64,000 bases of DNA, from NCBI GenBank assembly GCA_039654915.1, contig JBDJPA010000012.1, positions 744,001 through 808,000 on the forward strand, read 5' to 3'. Position numbers and translations under genes: made by a program. The notes below the pieces were generated by a model. The model searched no databases, was not told the origin of the DNA, and saw nothing but the letters and a program-made list of their open reading frames with translations. The DNA is from Aquilaria yunnanensis (taxonomy: Eukaryota; Streptophyta; Magnoliopsida; Malvales; Thymelaeaceae). Below are positions 58,311-64,000 of this stretch, piece after piece (within the stretch, counting starts at the first letter, position 1; every line of letters begins with the position of its first letter).

Positions 58311-59839
58311 ACGTACTGTTAGTCACTTCTTCCCTAAGGCCCCAACCCCATTCTCTCTCAGTTAGTCTTGCAAACATGAGTTTGCACAACCTCCTCGGCT
58401 TCTCCTCCCTCCCTCAAATAGTCAGACCTCAGCCTTGCCTTCCTTGGCCCTCGCCCTGTCACTTTGCCCTCGGTTTCCTCCTCCGCCTTTACCTTCCTTA
58501 AACATAGTCATCCTATCCAGCCCCCACTCTCCCTCACCCGGTCACCTTGTACTCATTGAAACCAGTTGGTTTTCCAGCTCGCCTTCAGTAGCACCAGATG
58601 AAGTCATCAGGACATGTCGAGACGAGCCATCCACTTCCACCATAAGTTATTTTCTGATTTTTTTCAAAGTGTGAAATGTGTGAAGTGTTTGATTTTTTAG
58701 AGTCAATTTCCCATCATAAGTTATTTCCATCCATTTTCCTGGTGTGAAATGTGTGATTCCTACTTTCCTAGTGCTTAATCTTCAGGCTTATTAGTTGTGT
58801 TGATTATTCCTCTAGTATAATTTGTTGGTTGATTTTTTTTTTATTTTTTTTGAATTAAGAGATGAATCATTTTCTTGTAATTTGGTTTCTTCAGGGTATA
58901 ATTCATTATACAACTCAAGAGCTCTCTATAGATAGTATGACTTATGCTTGTAACCGATACTGCTAAGTGCTACGTTTCAATGTATTGCTTCATGGTGTTT
59001 ATGCTGCAACATCTATATGTCATGTCTTAGAATATGGCACAATTAAATCTTAATATGAACCTTCATGTGTGCCTTTAGTTCCATTGTTTTTGAAATTTAC
59101 AGTAGGGAAATTATAGTTAGGGATCGAAATAGGTTCCATTGTTTCAACCTGGGTTTTTGTTCTTGTTCTGACTATTAGTGAGCCAACTGCATGAGTTCGA
59201 AAATGATGCTCTTTATTTTTAGAGATAGGCTACTTGGCTATGATTCAATATTCCAAAAACAAAGGGGGTTATAAAGGGGTTATATAATTGGACTTATCAC
59301 ATTCGTGGTAAAGTATATTGGAGATTGGCTTACAAACATTGCTTGTTGGTTTAAGACTATTATTTAACATATCTACACTTTCTACCTAATCTTTAAGAAA
59401 CTCTGGATTATGGATTTTGGTAAATGAGAAGTTGGTTCATTTTTGTGTTTTTTTTTTATTCTACTTGAACAAGCCTTCATTTTTTTCTTCTTCTGCCATG
59501 TTTAACCTTCATTCTCTCCTGCAATATCAATAAGCCTCAAAAGGTTTCTTAATTTGAAGCTTTTGGAAAGAGAAAAGATTACCCTCTCCCTAATATACCC
59601 TTTTATTTTGTGGAGCTTCAGGTCTCTTACTAGCATCCTAATTTTTGTTTTTTTGGCAATATTTTGTTCATTAATCTTTCTAAATAGGAAAATAAATACC
59701 ATACATTCATGACATTTGCCAAGTTCATAGACGAATTCTAAATGTCTCAAAATTGTATGTGCTTCTATATTTTTTTCTTATAACTTTTACCATTGCCAAT
59801 GACAAAGTTGTAAACTGTAGTTCTTTTTTGATTTAACAG
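58311..59839. other. Presumed 5' region of the hAT relic
   Basis: No supported coding. 58380-58640 is C-rich (CCTCCTCGG, CCTCCCTC), similar in style to the core of the 42637-43337 MITE; the rest is T-rich and ends in an acceptor-like TTTAACAG just before the transposase ATG at 59840. An untranslated leader and intron of the transposon would fit. Confidence 0.4.
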
Positions 59840-62460
59840 ATGGCAAGTAATATTGGCAATGAAGATATTGTCGGTGATGGAATAAGCATGGAGGATAAAT
59901 ATTTGGTGAAAACACCAGCTTCTACTGCTGAAACCGTTGGCAATGATGATTCTCTTGGTCAGCCAGAAAGTAAGAAGATGAAGATGGGTGGGAAGAGAGC
60001 TGCACATTGGTCTCACTTTAATGTAGCAACCAAAAGAAATGTAAGTGCATCCATTGTGGTTTTGTTTACGGTTGTGACAATAAGAAACATGACACCACTA
60101 ATCTCAAAAACCATATTGAGTTTAAGTGCAAAGGTTTAATTTGTTCAAATCAAGTAGCCATTAACTTGACAAAAAAAAATTGATGACGAGCCTGTTTTGA
60201 GTAATTGAAGGTTTGATTTGAAAGCTTGTATGAAGGCCTTAACTTATATGATTATTATGGATGGGCTTCCTTTTCAATTTGTGAAGGGAGAGGGATTTAA
60301 AAAGTTTTGCAATGCTGTCCAACCTAGGTTCCAGGTAGGGGTGTGCACTATTTGAACGAAACCGAAAAAACCGTCAAACCGAATTAATTCGGTTTTTTGG
60401 TTTGACTTATTCGGTTTTTCGGTTTGGTTTCGGTTAAAACTGAATTTTTGAAATTTGGTTTCGGTTCAAAGGATCGGTTAATTTGGTTACCGAATTAACC
60501 GAAATTTTAAAAAACCATTTTTTGGCTCCTAATGCCCCGCTTTCTATTATCACTTGTAGGCTACCGAAACTTATTGTTCTGGCCTAGATGACCCAACCCA
60601 ACCCCCACTCCTCCTTTGTGCGTGAGGATGATGAGATTACTTAGGGAAATAAGAGGAAAACGTAAAGAAAATGCAGCTTCTATCAAGAAGATATTTGAAA
60701 ATTCGGTTATTTCTGTTTTAAACCGAACCAAATTGAAATATTTCGGTTCGGTTTTGATCGGTTTTTCTAGATGGTTCGGTTAATTCGGTTTGTCATGGTC
60801 AGAAACCAAAAACCGACTTAACCGACCAATTGGGTTCGGTCCAAACCGAAATAACCGAATACCCACCCCTAGTTCCAGGTACCATTTAGGATAATTATTG
60901 CGAAAGATTACTATTGAGTCTTTGTTGAAGAGAGAGAGAGAAAATCTAAAAGGGTTTTTAGTGACCAATGCTAAATGGGTTTCACTAACCATTGACACAT
61001 AGACATCAAATCAAAGAATTAGCTACATGTGTATTACTGCTCATCTCATTGATAATGATTGGACATTGCAAAAAAGAATATTGAACTTTTGTCCAATTTA
61101 TGGTCATAAGGGTGAAACAATTGGCAAGGAAGTTGAAAAAGCCTTGAATGTTTGGGGCATTGAGAATTTGATGACCATCACTGTGGATAATGCAAGTTCT
61201 AATGATACAGCTATTGGTTATTTGAGGAGAAAAATAATTAATAATCCTAAGTTAAGAAGCATTCTAAATAGGGACTACCTTCATATAAGGTGTGTGACTC
61301 ATATAGTGAACTTGGTAATAAATGATGTACTTAAGCTAGTTTTTGATTTTATTATTCATGTCTGTAATGTTATGAGATATGTTGGGCAATCTTCGGCATG
61401 TTTGTTATAGTTCAAGATTTGTATTGAGGATGAGAAAATTCAGCCCAAGAATTCATTGTGCCTTGAAGTCCCCACTAGATAGAATTCGACATATTTGATG
61501 CTTGAAACAGCCCTACAATTTGAAAGTGCATTTGTTGCATTTGAGGGTCATGATCTTTTTTACATTCGTGAACTTTTAGATAGAGAAGGTTTAGAGAAAC
61601 CTGAGAAAGATGATTAGGACAAAGTAAGATCTATTACTCAGTTGCTTAAAGCCTTCTATGATCTTACTTTGTGTGGCTCTTGTTCTTTTTATGACACTGC
61701 AAATACATCCTTTAATGAGATCAGTAATGTTTATGTCTTGTTGCGTAAATGGATTGCAAATGATGATAAGGGCATTTCTTATATGGCTTTGAAAATGAAG
61801 GAAAAATGTGAGAAATATTGGAGGACTTAGAAAAGATGAATTTGATGATCTTTTTTGCTATTGTATTTGATCCACAATGTAAAATGGGATATTTAGAGTT
61901 TGTGGTAGCTAATATTTTTCTTAAGGCCATGGCAGATAAACTTATTGAAAAGGTGAAGGTTGTACTTAAAGCGTTGTTTGATGAGTACAAGTCAACACAC
62001 TCAACTTAAAGTAACTGGCCAAGTAGTAAGGAACAAATTAGGAGTTCAAATGTCACCGGTATAGATTTGGATGATCACACAACATATAGGTCGAGTGGAA
62101 TATTGAAAAATCAATTTAAGCAATGGCAAGCCATTAGAGGTGTTGAGGCTAAAAGTGAGTTGGATAAATATCTAAATGAGAACTTGGAAGATGGTGATGA
62201 GGACTTTAATGTTCTTGATTAGTAGAGGGTCAATCGCTGTAGGTTTCTCATACTTTCTTTAATTGCCCATGATCTTTTGGCTATTCCCGTATTTACTGTT
62301 GCATCTAAATCAGCTTTTAGTACTAGAAGTCGCGTGCTTGATCCATTTTAGGAGTTCATTGTCCCCTAAAGATAGTAGAGACACTTATTTGTGAACAAGA
62401 TTAGTGGAAACCTACATTGAGGAAGAAGCCTATCAATATTGAAGAACAGTTGCATGAAAT
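59840..62460 (+). pseudogene. hAT transposase relic (BED finger, RNase H-like, dimerisation parts)
   Basis: The N-terminal frame opens MASNIGNEDIVG. After a one-base shift near 60023 a BED-type zinc finger is readable (CIHCGFVYGC, then NLKNHIEFKC). Then come GLPFQFVKGEGFKKFCN and QPRFQ (about 60260-60334), interrupted by a MITE. Beyond it: MCITAHLIDNDWTLQKRIL (61027 on), VDNASSND, and RCVTHIVNLVI of the catalytic core. The hAT C-terminal dimerisation block survives near 62245-62345 (SLIAHDLLAIPVFTVASKSA). At least nine stops or frame changes break it. It resembles plant RICESLEEPER/DAYSLEEPER-type hAT proteins, but intact stretches are simple transposase. Inactive. Confidence 0.9.
60336..60871. 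mobile_element. hAT-type MITE inserted in the hAT transposase relic
   Basis: Starts TAGGGGTGTGCA and ends ACCCACCCCTA; outer 8 bp TAGGGGTG/CACCCCTA pair exactly. A perfect 8-bp duplication GTTCCAGG flanks it (60328-60335 and 60872-60879). Both sides are full of TTCGGTTT and AAACCGAA words that fold on each other. Removing the MITE and one duplication copy rejoins the transposase reading frame. Confidence 0.93.
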
Positions 62461-64000
62461 CGAAAAGCTCGATCAAGGTAAATTTTGTTTTATTTTACCC
62501 TATATTAATACGGAACGTTTGGTTTAATTAAGTGTCCAATTTCTTTGTTTGATTTTTTTTCTTTTTCTAAGATTTGGAGGCAATTTTATCTGAACTAGCC
62601 GTTATTGATGTTGCTTGATGGTTAGTTTATGGCATATTCAAATTTAAATTGATTTCATAGTTTACTTCATCAATTATACTAATTATACTAGTATAATATT
62701 CTATTTAGTTTACTTTGGGTGTTGGCTGCTGGCATTGGCTCACGCATTCAAGAGAAGAAATAATAGTTGTTGCTAGCATTGATTAACGACTGCTCCATCC
62801 TAGTTTCTTCTATTGGCATTTCCATTCTTTTTCATTATATGGCACTATTTAAATCATTTTGCTCCTGCAGTTAGGACTTAGGTGTTGGCTACCTGTTGAC
62901 TGTTGTTGCACTGCCTTTGTTTATTCATATTTCATCCCTACTTGAATGTTTATGTTTAAATGAATATTTTATGGCACTATTTTATATTTGTAGAATGTTT
63001 TATGTTTTATATTTAGGTTGGCAAAAAAAAAAACATGACCCTAAACCTAACCCTAGAATATTCAATTAGGGTTGGTTCATGCTAGGACCTCAATTGGGGT
63101 TAGGCCATCAATTAGAGACTATAAATGAGTCCAATAATTTCAAGTTTGAGCTCAAACCTGACATGAAACTTTCACCCCTAATTGGGGTATTGTGGTTGTA
63201 TGTGTCCACTGGAAGCTTTGTTCTTTTTAATAAAAAAATTAAAGTTTGTTTGTGAAAAACTAGTATTGATTTTGACATTTTATCTATTGAGTTACGAAGC
63301 ATGATCAATAAAGATCTTACATGGATGTATTGTTTCATGTGAATTATTTGGTTTTAGTGTTTCCAAATGCTCTTATGTAGTGTTAGATGCATCAAGAACT
63401 TTTCAGTAAATTTTTACATTGTTTTGTATGACAATCTCACTTTCACTAACAGTTGAAAAAGCAAGTATGACTTATTTCATTTTTTGTTTCTTGCATATTT
63501 AATTTTATCACATAAAATTTTACGCACATTTTAGTAAAATTATTTGTGTAGCATCTATAATATGATGGCAAAAAGATTGGAAACGGGTAAAATTTATTGG
63601 GAGTCACTTAGTTTATTTTTTTTTTATCCTAAATAGGTACCTGAGCTTCAAGTTGTCATAGTGAGATATCTTTCCTTCTACTATGCGTCTTAATCAAATA
63701 CTTTCTGTTAATTTTAGTATTAAGTCTAACAAAAAATGCTAACCTAACATAAAAAAACACTAAAATAAATCATCAAATAATGCTTGTAGTCTTCTAACTT
63801 TTCCTATCAACAATTTTAAACCCTAAACTTTTTTCATGACCTCCTTCATCCCTATCCTCCTTCTTGGTTCTCCTGCTCTTCATTGCCACCTCATTCTGCT
63901 CTCTGACCATCACCCAGAAATTTCATCGTTTCTTGCTAGCCAACATAGACTGGCTGAATTCCACCGCCAAGCTCGACAATGTACTCAAATCAAGTTGATT
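62461..64000. other. 3' flank of the hAT relic and spacer
   Basis: No gene. At 63163-63180 ACTTTCACCCCTA looks like the right terminus of a hAT element and may close the relic. The window ends in mixed-composition sequence (63840-64000) with a C-rich plus strand, possibly the start of another gene, but no protein is recognised. Confidence 0.4.

Noticed and set aside
63093..63188. 8-bp direct repeat ATTGGGGT flanking 63101-63180 as a hAT duplication
   Set aside because: The right side ends properly in CACCCCTA, but the left starts TAGGCCAT and does not pair with it. The words are common locally, so chance is likely.

Overview
This is nuclear DNA of a flowering plant, most likely a eudicot. 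Genes are split by GT-AG introns, intergenic DNA is AT-rich, and the non-genic space is filled with plant-type transposons: long LTRs, Mutator-like and hAT-like miniature elements, and a TRIM. The species cannot be named from the sequence. Nothing prokaryotic or organellar was seen.

Three intact protein genes are supported, all on the minus strand. (1) 1975-4402: a six-exon PIN auxin efflux carrier of the PIN3/4/7 type, 601 aa. (2) 8723-21213: a 17-exon organellar RecG helicase, 1027 aa; every splice junction keeps frame and all helicase motifs are present. (3) 44387-45751: an intronless serine carboxypeptidase-like protein of the SCPL50 type, 454 aa. Two broken genes lie on the plus strand: a DUF716/TMEM45-like pseudogene (56894-57715) and a hAT transposase relic (59840-62460), which is itself interrupted by a hAT-type MITE with a perfect 8-bp target duplication.

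Layout. 0-4.6 kb: AT-rich flank and PIN gene. 4.6-8.7 kb: spacer with a MITE inside a MITE. 8.7-21.2 kb: RECG, whose introns hold a complete 642-bp TRIM, a Mutator-like MITE, microsatellites and a 41-bp duplication of a 3' splice site. 21.6-27.0 kb: inverted-repeat elements, including a 295-bp foldback with tRNA-like Pol III boxes and a 1.58-kb Pack-MULE-like element. 28.7-40.0 kb: a retrotransposon graveyard, with a solo LTR (28768-34097) carrying a second solo LTR (28847-31657), then a related 4.1-kb solo LTR (35841-39948), each with 5-bp target duplications. 40-43.6 kb: more MITEs. 44.4-45.8 kb: SCPL50. 46.6-48.8 kb: a tandem array with an exact 187-bp period through most of its length. 49-56 kb: spacer with MITEs and repeats that resemble plant snRNA promoters (USE plus TATA). 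56.9-63 kb: the two pseudogenes.

The three genes have no evident functional link: auxin transport, organelle genome maintenance and a secreted peptidase-fold protein. The main interest is in the mobile DNA: nested insertions with readable target duplications, snRNA-promoter-like LTRs, a tRNA-like foldback and changes at RECG splice sites.
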